DNA from: UBA935 sp031555615
GTDB taxonomy: Bacteria; Bacillota; Clostridia; Lachnospirales; Lachnospiraceae
Direction of reading: 5' to 3'
DNA length: 64,000 bases
NCBI GenBank assembly: GCA_031555615.1
Contig: JAVBUF010000009.1
Coordinates: 28,815-92,814, forward strand
A program made the translations under genes and the position numbers. Shown piece by piece: positions 1 to 8,404 of the stretch; the first letter of the stretch is position 1, and each line of letters opens with the position of its first letter. The notes beneath the pieces are model-generated. The model did not search any database, was not told the origin of the DNA, and worked only from the letters and a program-made list of their open reading frames with translations.

Positions 1-277
1 CATAAGTGCCATGATGGGAACGGACGATCAGAGGCTGGGGTTCATAATCGGAGATACAGCCAATGCCCACATTTCCCTTCATTTCATTAAGATCTTTATC
101 AAATTTGGTACGAAAGGGCGCATTTTCAATATTATGAATGGCCCGGTCATACCCCTTTTCTTTACTGTAAACTGCCATTCCGGCACGTCTTGTCCCTAAA
201 TGGGAATGATAGTCGGTTCCAAAAAACAAATCAAATAAACAATCCTCTTTTGATGCCACACCAAAAAATCCGCCCAT
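1..277 (-). CDS. purF: Amidophosphoribosyltransferase-like protein, N-terminal part (runs off the left edge)
   Basis: This is the first 92 codons of a class-II glutamine amidotransferase-fold protein. It starts MGGFFGVAS and continues with a conserved SHLGTRRAGMAVY stretch at about residues 26-38, as in clostridial amidophosphoribosyltransferase (first step of purine synthesis: PRPP plus glutamine to phosphoribosylamine). The ATG follows a good GGAGGA site (282-287). It is the third gene after purC and purB, 23 bases behind purB, which supports a purine role. Oddity: the usual MCG start, whose Cys is the glutaminase nucleophile, reads MGG here, so the glutaminase half may be inactive. The phosphoribosyltransferase half is outside the window, so the name is provisional. 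Confidence 0.7.
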   Translation of the reverse strand, partial: MGGFFGVASKEDCLFDLFFGTDYHSHLGTRRAGMAVYSKEKGYDRAIHNIENAPFRTKFDKDLNEMKGNVGIGCISDYEPQPLIVRSHHGTY

Positions 278-300
278 ATTGTCCTCCAGTCTAAGTTTAT

Positions 301-1752
301 TTATACATTAATTTCCGCTTTCATGCCAAGCAAATCAGCATTCTTATCCAAAACAGGTCTGATGACCTCCCTTACATAGCTGATGGTCTGCTCTGCTGCA
401 CAGCCCACATAACGGGAAGGCTCCATGGCTGCTTCCAGTTCTTCCAGGCACATGGGAAATGCCTCATCCCGGGCAATCAGCTCTAAAAGATTGTTGGGTA
501 AGCCTTCGGCCTTCACAGTCTTTCCGGCTTCCATGGACAGCTCCCGGATATGTTCATGAAGTTCCTGCCGGTTACCGCCTTTTTTTACCGCGTCCATCAT
601 AATATTTTCAGTGGCCATAAAGGGCAGCTCACTTTTTAGCCGCTGTGCGATTACTTTGGGATAAACAACCAGTCCATCCACCACATTTAAACACAAATCC
701 AATATTCCATCAACCGCCAGAAAGCCTTCCGGAATGGACAGCCGCTTGTTGGCTGAATCATCCAGGGTCCGCTCAAACCATTGGGTTGCCGAGGTGATGG
801 CCGGATTCAGGGCATCAACCATTACAAAACGGGCCAATGAAGCAATCCGCTCACTGCGCATGGGATTTCGCTTATAAGCCATAGCCGAAGAACCGATCTG
901 GCTTTTCTCAAAGGGTTCCTCCACTTCCTTCAAATGCTGCAGCAGACGGATATCATTGGACATCTTATGGGCACTGGCAGCAATGCCGGCCAGCACATTC
1001 AAAACCCGGGTATCCACTTTCCGGGAATAGGTCTGACCTGATACCGGATAACAGTTTTTAAATCCCATCTTTCCGGCAATCATCGGATCGATCTTTTTGA
1101 TTTTTTCCATATCTCCATCAAACAGTTCCAGAAAGGAGGCTTGGGTCCCCGTGGTGCCTTTACATCCCAATAGCTGCAGACCCGCAAGGACATATTCCAA
1201 ATCCTCCAGATCCAGGTAGAACTCCTGCAGCCAGAGGGTTGCTCGCTTTCCTACTGTAGTGGGCTGGGCCGGCTGGAAATGAGTAAAAGCCAATGTCGGC
1301 AGCTCAGCATGAGCCTGCGCAAAATCAGCCAATTCCCGGATCACATTTACCAGCTTCTTTTTCACCAGTTCTAATCCCTGCTTCATTACAATAATATCGG
1401 TATTATCACCCACATAACAAGAAGTTGCGCCTAAATGGATGATGCCTGCCGCCTTCGGACATTGCTGTCCGTAGGCGTATACATGGCTCATCACATCATG
1501 GCGCACTTCTTTTTCTCTTTTTTCTGCCACATCATAGTTGATATCCTCTGCATGCAGCTTTAATTCTTCAATCTGCTCTATGGTGATCACAGGCTTGCCG
1601 TTCCGGCTAAGTCCCAGCTCCTGCTCCGTTTCCGCAAGGGCAATCCACAGTTTCCGCCAGGTCCTAAACTTCATATCGGGGGAAAAAATATATTGCATCT
1701 CTTTACTTGCGTATCTTTCAGATAATGGACTTTGATATCTGTCTTTCCTCAT
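301..1752 (-). CDS. purB: Adenylosuccinate lyase
   Basis: PurB cleaves SAICAR to AICAR and adenylosuccinate to AMP, releasing fumarate, in the cytoplasm. The protein is 483 residues, the usual clostridial length. The fumarase/aspartase-superfamily signature SSAMAYKRNP lies at about residues 286-295, with the catalytic Ser in the flexible loop; a TSCYVGDNTD stretch near residue 110 is also typical. The start at 1752 (MRKDRYQSPL) is preceded by AAGGAG at 1762-1767; longer upstream reading only overlaps purC. It lies 13 bases after purC and 23 before the purF-like gene, so the three are probably one transcript. Confidence 0.96.
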   Translation of the reverse strand: MRKDRYQSPLSERYASKEMQYIFSPDMKFRTWRKLWIALAETEQELGLSRNGKPVITIEQIEELKLHAEDINYDVAEKREKEVRHDVMSHVYAYGQQCPKAAGIIHLGATSCYVGDNTDIIVMKQGLELVKKKLVNVIRELADFAQAHAELPTLAFTHFQPAQPTTVGKRATLWLQEFYLDLEDLEYVLAGLQLLGCKGTTGTQASFLELFDGDMEKIKKIDPMIAGKMGFKNCYPVSGQTYSRKVDTRVLNVLAGIAASAHKMSNDIRLLQHLKEVEEPFEKSQIGSSAMAYKRNPMRSERIASLARFVMVDALNPAITSATQWFERTLDDSANKRLSIPEGFLAVDGILDLCLNVVDGLVVYPKVIAQRLKSELPFMATENIMMDAVKKGGNRQELHEHIRELSMEAGKTVKAEGLPNNLLELIARDEAFPMCLEELEAAMEPSRYVGCAAEQTISYVREVIRPVLDKNADLLGMKAEINV

Positions 1753-1765
1753 TTTATCCTGCTCC

Positions 1766-2482
1766 TTATAATCCCAAACGCGCCATGACTTCCTGATAAG
1801 CTTCCTCAACATTGCCCAAATCCCGGCGGAAACGGTCCTTGTCCAGTTTCTCATCGGTATGAACATCCCACAGCCGGCAGGTATCGGGAGACACTTCGTC
1901 AGCCAGAATAATCCGGCTTTCCCCGTCACCGTAGTAACGGCCAAACTCTATCTTAAAGTCAATCAGCTTCATATTAGCCTGCAAAAAATATGCTTTCAAA
2001 ACCTCATTTACCTGAAATGCATATCTCTTTATAATTTCAATTTCTTCCCATGTAGCCAATTCCAGGGCCACCGCAAAATAATCGTTGATCAGGGGATCAC
2101 CCAGACTATCGTTTTTATAGCTGAACTCGATGGTGGGCTGGCTGAAAACTTTGCCCTCCGGTACCCCCAGCCGCTTGGAAAAACTGCCGGCGGCCACATT
2201 CCTGACAATGACCTCCAAAGGAACAATCTCCACTTTTTTAACAGCCGTTTCCCGGGCACTGAGTTCTTCAATCAGGTGGGTGGGAACTCCTTTTTCCTCC
2301 AGAATGCGGAAGATGTGGTTGGTCATCCGGTTATTGATCTCTCCTTTACCGGTAATGGTTCCTTTTTTCTCACCATTAAATGCCGTAGCATCATCCTTGT
2401 AGTCCACAATCAGGACGAATGGGTCTTCCGTTGCATAAACCTTTTTTGCCTTGCCTTCATAAAGCTGATTCAGTTTTTTCAT
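1766..2482 (-). CDS. purC: Phosphoribosylaminoimidazole-succinocarboxamide synthase (SAICAR synthetase)
   Basis: PurC joins aspartate to CAIR using ATP. The 238-residue protein starts MKKLNQLYEGKAKKVY, the standard N-terminus holding the ATP-binding lysines, and carries the family signature DEVSPDTCRLWD at about residues 191-202. The chosen ATG has GAGGAG just upstream (about 2488-2493); an in-frame extension to 2557 has no ribosome-binding site and contains the promoter. It is first in a purC-purB-purF-like cluster. PurC makes SAICAR and PurB consumes it, which fits the order. Confidence 0.96.
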   Translation of the reverse strand: MKKLNQLYEGKAKKVYATEDPFVLIVDYKDDATAFNGEKKGTITGKGEINNRMTNHIFRILEEKGVPTHLIEELSARETAVKKVEIVPLEVIVRNVAAGSFSKRLGVPEGKVFSQPTIEFSYKNDSLGDPLINDYFAVALELATWEEIEIIKRYAFQVNEVLKAYFLQANMKLIDFKIEFGRYYGDGESRIILADEVSPDTCRLWDVHTDEKLDKDRFRRDLGNVEEAYQEVMARLGL

Positions 2483-2528
2483 GATACTCTCCTCTTTTTG
2501 CTGAAAACCGTTAACTTTTCCACCAAAA

Positions 2529-2557
2529 AGTATATACCATGAAAAAACAGAAATCAA
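2529..2557 (-). promoter_or_regulatory. Predicted promoter of the purC cluster
   Basis: TTGATT (2552-2557), 17 bases, TATACT (2529-2534). The -35 overlaps the stop codon of the upstream ABC ATPase gene. No riboswitch or PurR box was recognised between it and purC. Confidence 0.55.
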
Positions 2558-3306
2558 TAAAATTTTCCGATAAATTCTTTAACCCGGTCATTTTCGGAAT
2601 GGAAAATTTCCTCCGGAGGGCCTTCTGCCTGTATCAATCCCTGTTCCATAAAAATAATCCGGTCGGAAAGTTCTTTGGCAAACTGCATCTCATGGGTTAC
2701 GATAATCATGGTCATATGTTCCTTTGCCAGCTCCTTGATAACCTTCAATACCTCCCCGGTTAATTCCGGATCGAGAGCCGATGTAGGCTCATCAAAAAAG
2801 AGGATCTTGGGCTGTAAAGCCAGTGCTCTGGCGATGGATACCCGCTGCTGCTGACCGCCGGAAAGCTGGTAAGGGTAGGCATGGGCCTTTTCCGCCAGTC
2901 CCAATTGCTCCAAAAGCTTCTCCGCCCGCTCCTGAGCTTCCTTCTTCGGCACCTTATCCACACTGACAGGGGCATCCATTATATTTTTCAGCACACTGTA
3001 ATGGGGAAACAAATTAAAGTTTTGAAAAACCAGCCCGAAATGCTTCTGAATTTCTTTCAGCTTGGGTTTGGGAGCATAAACACATCTGCCCTCTTCTTCC
3101 CAGGCCGCCTTTTCACCCAGATAGCAAAGCTCGCCGCCATCCATCTTTTCCAAAAGCGTGGCGCAGCGCAGCAGCGTGGATTTCCCCGAACCCGAAGGAC
3201 CGATAATGGACAACACTTCCCCTTCCTTCACCGTCAACGAGATATCGTTAATAACATCCAACTCATCAAACCCTTTTTTCATATGAGAAATTTCCAGTAA
3301 ATTCAT
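2554..3306 (-). CDS. Amino-acid ABC transporter, ATP-binding protein
   Basis: GlnQ/ArtP-type ATPase that powers a polar amino-acid importer from the cytoplasmic face. In its 250 residues are Walker A GPSGSGKST (36-44), the LSGGQQQR signature (about 147-154), Walker B ILFFDEPTS (about 167-175) and the switch histidine in VTHEM. It ends a three-gene operon (binding protein, permease, ATPase), 22 bases after the permease. An insertion at about residues 72-85 (EEEGRCVYAPKPK) follows the CATLLEK stretch and occurs in some clostridial members. The substrate cannot be named from sequence. Confidence 0.93.
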   Translation of the reverse strand: MNLLEISHMKKGFDELDVINDISLTVKEGEVLSIIGPSGSGKSTLLRCATLLEKMDGGELCYLGEKAAWEEEGRCVYAPKPKLKEIQKHFGLVFQNFNLFPHYSVLKNIMDAPVSVDKVPKKEAQERAEKLLEQLGLAEKAHAYPYQLSGGQQQRVSIARALALQPKILFFDEPTSALDPELTGEVLKVIKELAKEHMTMIIVTHEMQFAKELSDRIIFMEQGLIQAEGPPEEIFHSENDRVKEFIGKFY

Positions 3307-3328
3307 CGTCTTCTCCCTTTTCGTCTTG

Positions 3329-3976
3329 CTAGCGGTAATAGTTCAAGGCCTTTTCCAGCCGTTCCATGGCAACTGCCACTACCAGATTAAAAATATAATA
3401 GAACACTCCGGCTACCATCAGCGGCACGATATTGGCCTCCTTGGCCGCAATCTGCTTGGCAATGGTAAACATCTCTGCTTGAGCCAGTACAAATGCCAGA
3501 GAGGTATCCTTTACCAGGGTAATGGTCTCATTGGTAACCGGCGGCAGAATCCGCTTGATCACCTGGGGCAGAATAATCTTAAAGAACGTCTGTCCCTTAT
3601 TATACCCCAGTACCTTGGCCGCTTCATACTGCCCCACCGGCATGGATTCGATGCCCGACCGGTAGATCTCCGCAAAATAAGCGGCATAGTTCAATGCGAA
3701 AGCTAAAATAATCGCCGGAAAACGAAATCCCGACAAGTTCATTTTAAACAGGTAGAAGGGCGCGAAATAAATCACTATCAGCTGCAGCATCAAAGGCGTC
3801 CCCCGCATAATCGAAATATACACCTTCGTCAGATTCCTGACAAACCCATTCTTCGACATTCTCCCAAAAGAAAATAAAAGCCCCAGCGGCAGCGAAAATA
3901 TCAACGTCAGAAAAAAGATTTCCACCGACGAAATCATACCCTTTCCCAATTGCAGCAACATCGTAGTTATACTCAT
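3329..3976 (-). CDS. Amino-acid ABC transporter, permease
   Basis: HisM/GlnP-type membrane subunit of the importer, 215 residues. Hydrophobic segments lie at about 15-38, 58-78, 87-107 and 180-205. The cytoplasmic EAA loop that contacts the ATPase is at about residues 118-140 (EAAKVLGYNKG...ILPQV). The start at 3976 (MSITTMLLQL) follows AGGAGG at about 3989-3994; reading further upstream runs into the region of short hairpins. It sits between the binding protein and the ATPase genes. Confidence 0.92.
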   Translation of the reverse strand: MSITTMLLQLGKGMISSVEIFFLTLIFSLPLGLLFSFGRMSKNGFVRNLTKVYISIMRGTPLMLQLIVIYFAPFYLFKMNLSGFRFPAIILAFALNYAAYFAEIYRSGIESMPVGQYEAAKVLGYNKGQTFFKIILPQVIKRILPPVTNETITLVKDTSLAFVLAQAEMFTIAKQIAAKEANIVPLMVAGVFYYIFNLVVAVAMERLEKALNYYR

Positions 3977-4095
3977 TTTCCGTTCCTTCCTCCTGCTCAC
4001 ATTACAGAAAGCCTTCCACAACCAGAAGGCTTTTTATTCTCTGTACGTAAATCACTTAATGTAAATCATTTAAGAAGAATGCTCTGCATTCTTCC

Positions 4096-4156
4096 AGACA
4101 AGATTTTAGATACACTTAGGTACGGTATTTTCGTACCTTAGTGTATCTTCTTGTCT
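4096..4156 (-). other. Long stem-loop between binding-protein and permease genes
   Basis: Two arms of about 26-29 bases (4096-4124 and 4132-4156, with a small internal bulge) flank a 7-base loop. The hairpin begins 15 bases past the stop of the binding protein gene. On the transcribed strand it has no T-run, so it is not a clear terminator; RNA stabilisation or partial attenuation is the likely role. A second, smaller hairpin (4008-4016 with 4024-4032) lies just downstream. Confidence 0.7.
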
Positions 4157-4170
4157 TAATTTATGCCTAA

Positions 4171-4977
4171 TCAAACACTATCCTGTAAACCATATTTCTC
4201 GGCGATCTTCATGAAAGTTCCGTCTTCTGCCATTTCCAGAACCGTTTTTTCCACCTGATCCTTAAGCTGGGTATTGCCCTTCAGGAAGCCAATGCCGTAT
4301 TGTTCGGTAGCCAGTTTATCGGCCAGCATTACATACCCTTCTCCACGTGCCGCAATCTGCTTCTCAGCCACACCGATATCAATGGCTACGGCCTCTGTTG
4401 CGCCTGCTTCCAAATCCATAAATGCGGTATTATAATCGGCATATTGAACCAGCTCTTTAAAGCTGTTTACCAGTGCCTCATCATCTTCCAGTGCGTGCAG
4501 CGCGGATGAATCCTTCTGTGTGCCTACGGCCTTGCCGGCCAGATCGGCAAAGGTGGTAATTCCTGCATCAGCCTTAACCACAAATACCTGTGAACTGTCC
4601 ACATAAGGCACTGACCATGTATAGCTGTCTTCTCTGCCGTTAATGGTAAATCCATTCCAGATACAGTCGATGCTGCCGGAAGAAAGTTCCATGTCCTTGG
4701 CATCCCAGTCAATAGGCTGCTTTACCAGTTCCCAGCCATTACGGGTGCAGACCTCAGCCGCAAGATCAAGGTCAAAACCGGTATACTCACCGTTGGCGTC
4801 CATATAACCGTAAGGCTCGAACTCTGCATCAAATCCTACCGTAAAAGTGGTTCTTTCAGCACCTTCTGTTGTTGTACTTTCTGCTGTTTCTGCGGTCTTA
4901 GAACCACAGCCGGTAAATAATGTGAACGCAAAAGCTGCCACCATCACTACCGATATCCAATTCTTTAAATTTTTCAT
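4171..4977 (-). CDS. Amino-acid ABC transporter, substrate-binding lipoprotein
   Basis: Exported binding protein that delivers a polar amino acid to the permease. It has 268 residues: a signal peptide ending in lipobox LFTGC with the lipidated Cys at residue 24, an acidic/Thr-rich linker, then a family-3 solute-binding domain (TVGFDAEFEPYGYMD near residue 46; FDLDLAAEV; GTQKDSSA near 150). The start at 4977 follows AGGAGGAG. First gene of a binding protein-permease-ATPase operon, separated from the permease by a large hairpin and with its own promoter. Confidence 0.94.
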   Translation of the reverse strand: MKNLKNWISVVMVAAFAFTLFTGCGSKTAETAESTTTEGAERTTFTVGFDAEFEPYGYMDANGEYTGFDLDLAAEVCTRNGWELVKQPIDWDAKDMELSSGSIDCIWNGFTINGREDSYTWSVPYVDSSQVFVVKADAGITTFADLAGKAVGTQKDSSALHALEDDEALVNSFKELVQYADYNTAFMDLEAGATEAVAIDIGVAEKQIAARGEGYVMLADKLATEQYGIGFLKGNTQLKDQVEKTVLEMAEDGTFMKIAEKYGLQDSV

Positions 4978-5018
4978 AATGCTTCTCCTCCTGACACTTT
5001 GTTTCATTAGCAAACTAA

Positions 5019-5047
5019 AGTGTAACAGAACAAGAGGTTTCTGTCAA
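5019..5047 (-). promoter_or_regulatory. Predicted promoter of the amino-acid importer operon
   Basis: TTGACA (5042-5047), 17 bases, TACACT (5019-5024), then an AGGAGGAG site before the binding protein gene. The -35 lies directly after the stop of the upstream gene, and no terminator separates the two operons. Confidence 0.65.
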
Positions 5048-6235
5048 TTATCCGTTAAATTTTTTCTCATAGTTTGCCACCATCTGTAAAATCTCACTGG
5101 CATATTGGGGATACTTTTCTACCAAATCCTTGATTTCTTCCTGTGCATTATGAGCCACAACTTCCTTGTTATAATCAATTCTGCGGCGCAGGGACTGTCT
5201 GCGGATAATCAGATCATGTCTGATTTCCACCATTTCTTTTTTGTCCAGTATCGCCGCTGTCTGATGCAGCCAAACCGCCGGGTCCTTCACCTGGTACCGG
5301 CGCAAAATATGCAGCAGATCCTTCTGGCAGATATCCAGTTCCCGTTCCGCCTGCCGGTAGCTGTCCCGCTGTGCTTTTTCTTCCTGATACTTAACCCATA
5401 TCTTATCTAACTCCTGGGCATTGGATACCGCATACTTCAGCTGCAGGTACTCCAGCAGATTGGTATTATTGATGTACCTGATCTTAACCGTATTATGCAG
5501 CAAAATAATTTTATTGATGCTTTTTTCCACTCGCTTCAGTTCTTTAACAGAATCGCTGTGCTTGATGTAAATCAGGGTAATTGCCAATGCTGCTCCGCCA
5601 ATGGTCAGCAGATAGCCCAGCCTGGTGTTCATTCCAAATCCCATCTGCAGCACCAAAAGCAGTATGATACATAAAGCCGCCGCCGTAATACAAATCACAA
5701 GCATGCCCTTTAAATCTTCAATAATGCGCTGCAGCTCATGCTTTCGGAACAAATAGGCCTGCTTTTCATTATCCAGATGCCGCATATCTGATTTGATCAG
5801 TCCCTGATAGTCTTCTGCTTCCTTTAATTTAACGTATCCTTCCTGTACCTCTTCGGCAAGTGATTCCATTTTTCGGTACTGGGCCTCACTCATTCGGTTG
5901 GTGCGTTCCAAATAACCGTTTTTTTCGCCCTCCAACTGATTGATTTTTTTTGCTGCCTCTTCCAGCACCAGCCGTTCTTCTTCAGGCAATGCTTCCACTT
6001 CTTCCATATCTTTAAGATAGGAAGTAACCATATTATACTCAAACTGCAGATTTTCCACCTCTTTGGTGGCTTCGACGATTTGCTCCAGACAATTTTTTAC
6101 ATAATCCTGCCGTTGTTCCTTGTCATGAATTTCTAAATCGTCCCTGTCGTATACAACTTCATTCCATTCTTCAAATTCGTATTCCGTCTCATATTCTTTT
6201 CGGATCCGCTGCCATATCTTTTTTATAAAACCCAT
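5048..6235 (-). CDS. Coiled-coil protein with two central membrane segments, unknown function
   Basis: I do not recognise a named family. The 395-residue protein has a charged N-terminal half rich in Glu/Lys heptads (about residues 40-175, coiled coil), two hydrophobic segments (about 177-197 and 205-224) joined by a short Gly/Asn-containing turn, and a second charged helical half (225-395). Both halves are therefore predicted on the same side, probably the cytoplasm, with a membrane hairpin between. It is the last of four closely spaced genes (14 bases after the TPR-like gene), so it probably anchors or clusters the other products at the membrane. That is inference from context. Confidence 0.85.
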   Translation of the reverse strand: MGFIKKIWQRIRKEYETEYEFEEWNEVVYDRDDLEIHDKEQRQDYVKNCLEQIVEATKEVENLQFEYNMVTSYLKDMEEVEALPEEERLVLEEAAKKINQLEGEKNGYLERTNRMSEAQYRKMESLAEEVQEGYVKLKEAEDYQGLIKSDMRHLDNEKQAYLFRKHELQRIIEDLKGMLVICITAAALCIILLLVLQMGFGMNTRLGYLLTIGGAALAITLIYIKHSDSVKELKRVEKSINKIILLHNTVKIRYINNTNLLEYLQLKYAVSNAQELDKIWVKYQEEKAQRDSYRQAERELDICQKDLLHILRRYQVKDPAVWLHQTAAILDKKEMVEIRHDLIIRRQSLRRRIDYNKEVVAHNAQEEIKDLVEKYPQYASEILQMVANYEKKFNG

Positions 6236-6249
6236 TGTTCTGCTCCGCT

Positions 6250-7083
6250 TTATTCCGTCACATTGTCCCTGTATTGTTGCTTGATCTCTGCTGTTAATTT
6301 ATCAATCTCTTCATAATAGGAATTGACGTTTCCTTCTTCTTTATACACCTTTAATGCAAATAGCATCCGGTTTTCTCTGGTTTCTTCAAAATGACCGGCG
6401 GCCTGCTCCACCAAATGCTCCACTTCCAAAGAAAGGTTGTAGAACTGCGGCCGTTTCGCAATAAACCGAATATATTCCTCATCCGTCAGCATCTGCCGGA
6501 CTGCCGCCAGATACTGGATGCCCGATTCTTCATTACCGGTAATCTCGTAAGCTTTCAGAAAGCTTTCCGCTGCCCTGTCAAATAAAAACAGTTTTGCAAA
6601 AACCACCCCCCGGTTATGATAGATGGGCCCGCTGATGACCATTTCCCCCTGGGGTATGATATCCAAAATACTGTCATATTCCTGCAAAGCCATGAAATAT
6701 TTCCCATTCCTGACCAAAAAGTCGGCCCGCTTTTTTTTCTTTTCATTATCATTAAGCCCTACATTACTTTGTAAAATCTCTGCTATCTGCTTCTGTTCAT
6801 CCGGAGTACAATAATTTACATACTCTAAAATAGTCATCACAAACAGGCTGACCGAATTGGCCTTATGAAATAAATTATGTAATTTTATTCCCAGCTCGTC
6901 AAGGGCGCATTCTGTCTCCAGCCATTCCGCCAGATTTTTATCGACAATATCCCGGTCTAAGATAAACGGATTGGTTTTAAATAAATAGCATAGTTCTTCT
7001 ACCGACCAAATGCTGATGCATAACTTTTGAAAATAATAGGGATTTTGCGCACTTCTCCCCACACATAACAATGGCTGCTTCAC
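6250..7083 (-). CDS. Helical repeat (TPR-like) protein of the unknown four-gene operon
   Basis: A 277-residue soluble, helix-rich protein with no signal peptide. Residues about 115-205 look like two or three TPR-type helix pairs (for example YHNRGVVFAKLFLFDRAAESFLKAYEITG). The N-terminal 110 residues are helical and not recognised. TPR-like modules usually bind other proteins, and here a Hsp70/actin-fold protein is encoded 16 bases upstream, so it may be its partner (inference). The C-terminal 40 residues are charged and probably coiled. Confidence 0.85.
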   Translation of the reverse strand: MKQPLLCVGRSAQNPYYFQKLCISIWSVEELCYLFKTNPFILDRDIVDKNLAEWLETECALDELGIKLHNLFHKANSVSLFVMTILEYVNYCTPDEQKQIAEILQSNVGLNDNEKKKKRADFLVRNGKYFMALQEYDSILDIIPQGEMVISGPIYHNRGVVFAKLFLFDRAAESFLKAYEITGNEESGIQYLAAVRQMLTDEEYIRFIAKRPQFYNLSLEVEHLVEQAAGHFEETRENRMLFALKVYKEEGNVNSYYEEIDKLTAEIKQQYRDNVTE

Positions 7084-7099
7084 TGGTTTTCTCCTTTGC

Positions 7100-8395
7100 C
7101 TATGATACCGTAAACTCCTGTACCCATTTCTTACCGCTGGCCGGAAACAGCTCTCCGAACCCCATATCCGTTACCGTAAACTGCACCTGTCTGGCGGAGA
7201 TCATCCGAATCTGGATAAGCAGCCGGGTGGTCCGCTCCGGTCTCTCCGGCAAGCCTTCCAAAAATATGGTTTCTTCTGTAACTACGCCACCGGTCAAGGA
7301 TGTCACAATAAAAGACAACTGTTTTCCTTCATTAATGATTACTTCAAATTGGCTGCGAACCTCATACCAGTTGATTCCGGCATCCAAAACCGCATAATAA
7401 GATTCCACTCCCTGCCGCAATATTTTCATACCGATATTGGCTTTCAGTTTGTCCTCTCCCAGAAAAACCTGCATTGCATTAATGTCCGTGGGATTCTGCT
7501 TTTCCAGCGCACCATAGCAGGCACCTTTGCTATACAGATTATTCCCCTGAAAGACCCGCCGTCCACGGCATAAAAACTTCAGCGATTGATCCGCCCAATT
7601 ATCCTTAAATCCATCCCCCAATAAGTAAACCGTGGTAACAATCCGGTCACGGCACATCTGCTCCGCAACTTCCAAAAAACGAAGATCCTGTTCTCTCTTC
7701 TGTTCTTCTGACCGCTCCATTCTCGTCAGATGGGAAAATTCCTGCTTCTCCACAAACACCACTTTCGGAGTGGTTCGGTTATTGCTTTCCAAAAGATAAG
7801 CCTTCAATTTCTCATGATAATCAAAAACCAATACCTGATGAACCCACAACTCCTTTGGCTGATGAATCACATACTGATAGATACTTTCCCGGTAGCTCTG
7901 AAAGAAAACACATTCCGGTGCAATCTGCAATCCTGCGGCTACTGTGCTCAGGACCTCCACCGTCCGCATGTCCAGATTTTCCACGGTAAACATAAAGGCC
8001 CGGATATCTGCCGGCTTTACTTCCATGGATAACAGCGACAGGCTCCGCTTGACGAACAAGGTAAGTAAGGCCGCCGGGTCAAAGCTCTCGTTATCAATCT
8101 GAACCGGTTCTCCGCTTAGTGCCAATTGATAGATGTTTTCCAGCAGAATCCCATCCTCCTGACCGGCATATTTAAGCGCTTCCTTCCCATAAAACCACTG
8201 CCCCACTCCTCTTCGTTTGCAAAGAGCTGTGGGAATATTATATTGTTCCGTACCCATTACCGCCGATGCCGTCTCGGGCTCATTGCCGTTCACGCCGCAA
8301 TAACTGATCTGAGAATACAAATTACCCAGATCATATCCGATAATCGCGGCACCCAAACCTTTTTTTCCAATGTTTAAAACATTATTCATAACCAT
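7100..8395 (-). CDS. Hsp70/actin-fold ATPase-like protein (resembles the family I recall as DUF5716)
   Basis: This 431-residue protein shows a diverged Hsp70/actin nucleotide-binding fold. There is a phosphate-1-like GYDLGNLYSQISY at residues 20-32 (compare Hsp70 IDLGTTNS), IPTALCKRRGVGQWFYGKEAL at about 53-73 (compare the Hsp70 segment before its GxxA), and a phosphate-2/adenosine-like region VYLLGDGFKDNW...NNLYSKGACYGAL at about 252-293. The GG pair normally seen there is GDG. The C-terminal third (about 330-431) looks like a beta domain. It is second in a four-gene operon, 9 bases after the 1190-residue gene. Start: ATG 8395, or ATG 8389, which is better spaced from GGCGGGG. The ATPase role is inference. 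Confidence 0.8.
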   Translation of the reverse strand: MVMNNVLNIGKKGLGAAIIGYDLGNLYSQISYCGVNGNEPETASAVMGTEQYNIPTALCKRRGVGQWFYGKEALKYAGQEDGILLENIYQLALSGEPVQIDNESFDPAALLTLFVKRSLSLLSMEVKPADIRAFMFTVENLDMRTVEVLSTVAAGLQIAPECVFFQSYRESIYQYVIHQPKELWVHQVLVFDYHEKLKAYLLESNNRTTPKVVFVEKQEFSHLTRMERSEEQKREQDLRFLEVAEQMCRDRIVTTVYLLGDGFKDNWADQSLKFLCRGRRVFQGNNLYSKGACYGALEKQNPTDINAMQVFLGEDKLKANIGMKILRQGVESYYAVLDAGINWYEVRSQFEVIINEGKQLSFIVTSLTGGVVTEETIFLEGLPERPERTTRLLIQIRMISARQVQFTVTDMGFGELFPASGKKWVQEFTVS

Positions 8396-8404
8396 ATGCC
8401 CCGC

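Noticed and set aside
1859..2542. Plus-strand frame of 227 codons across purC
   Set aside because: Antisense to purC, which has clear motifs and a ribosome-binding site; the plus-strand product is low in known motifs.
4008..4032. Hairpin AAAGCCTTC/GAAGGCTTT as a terminator for the importer operon
   Set aside because: The T-run (TTTTT) is on the plus strand only; on the transcribed minus strand the stem is followed by CTGTAATG, so it would not end that transcript.
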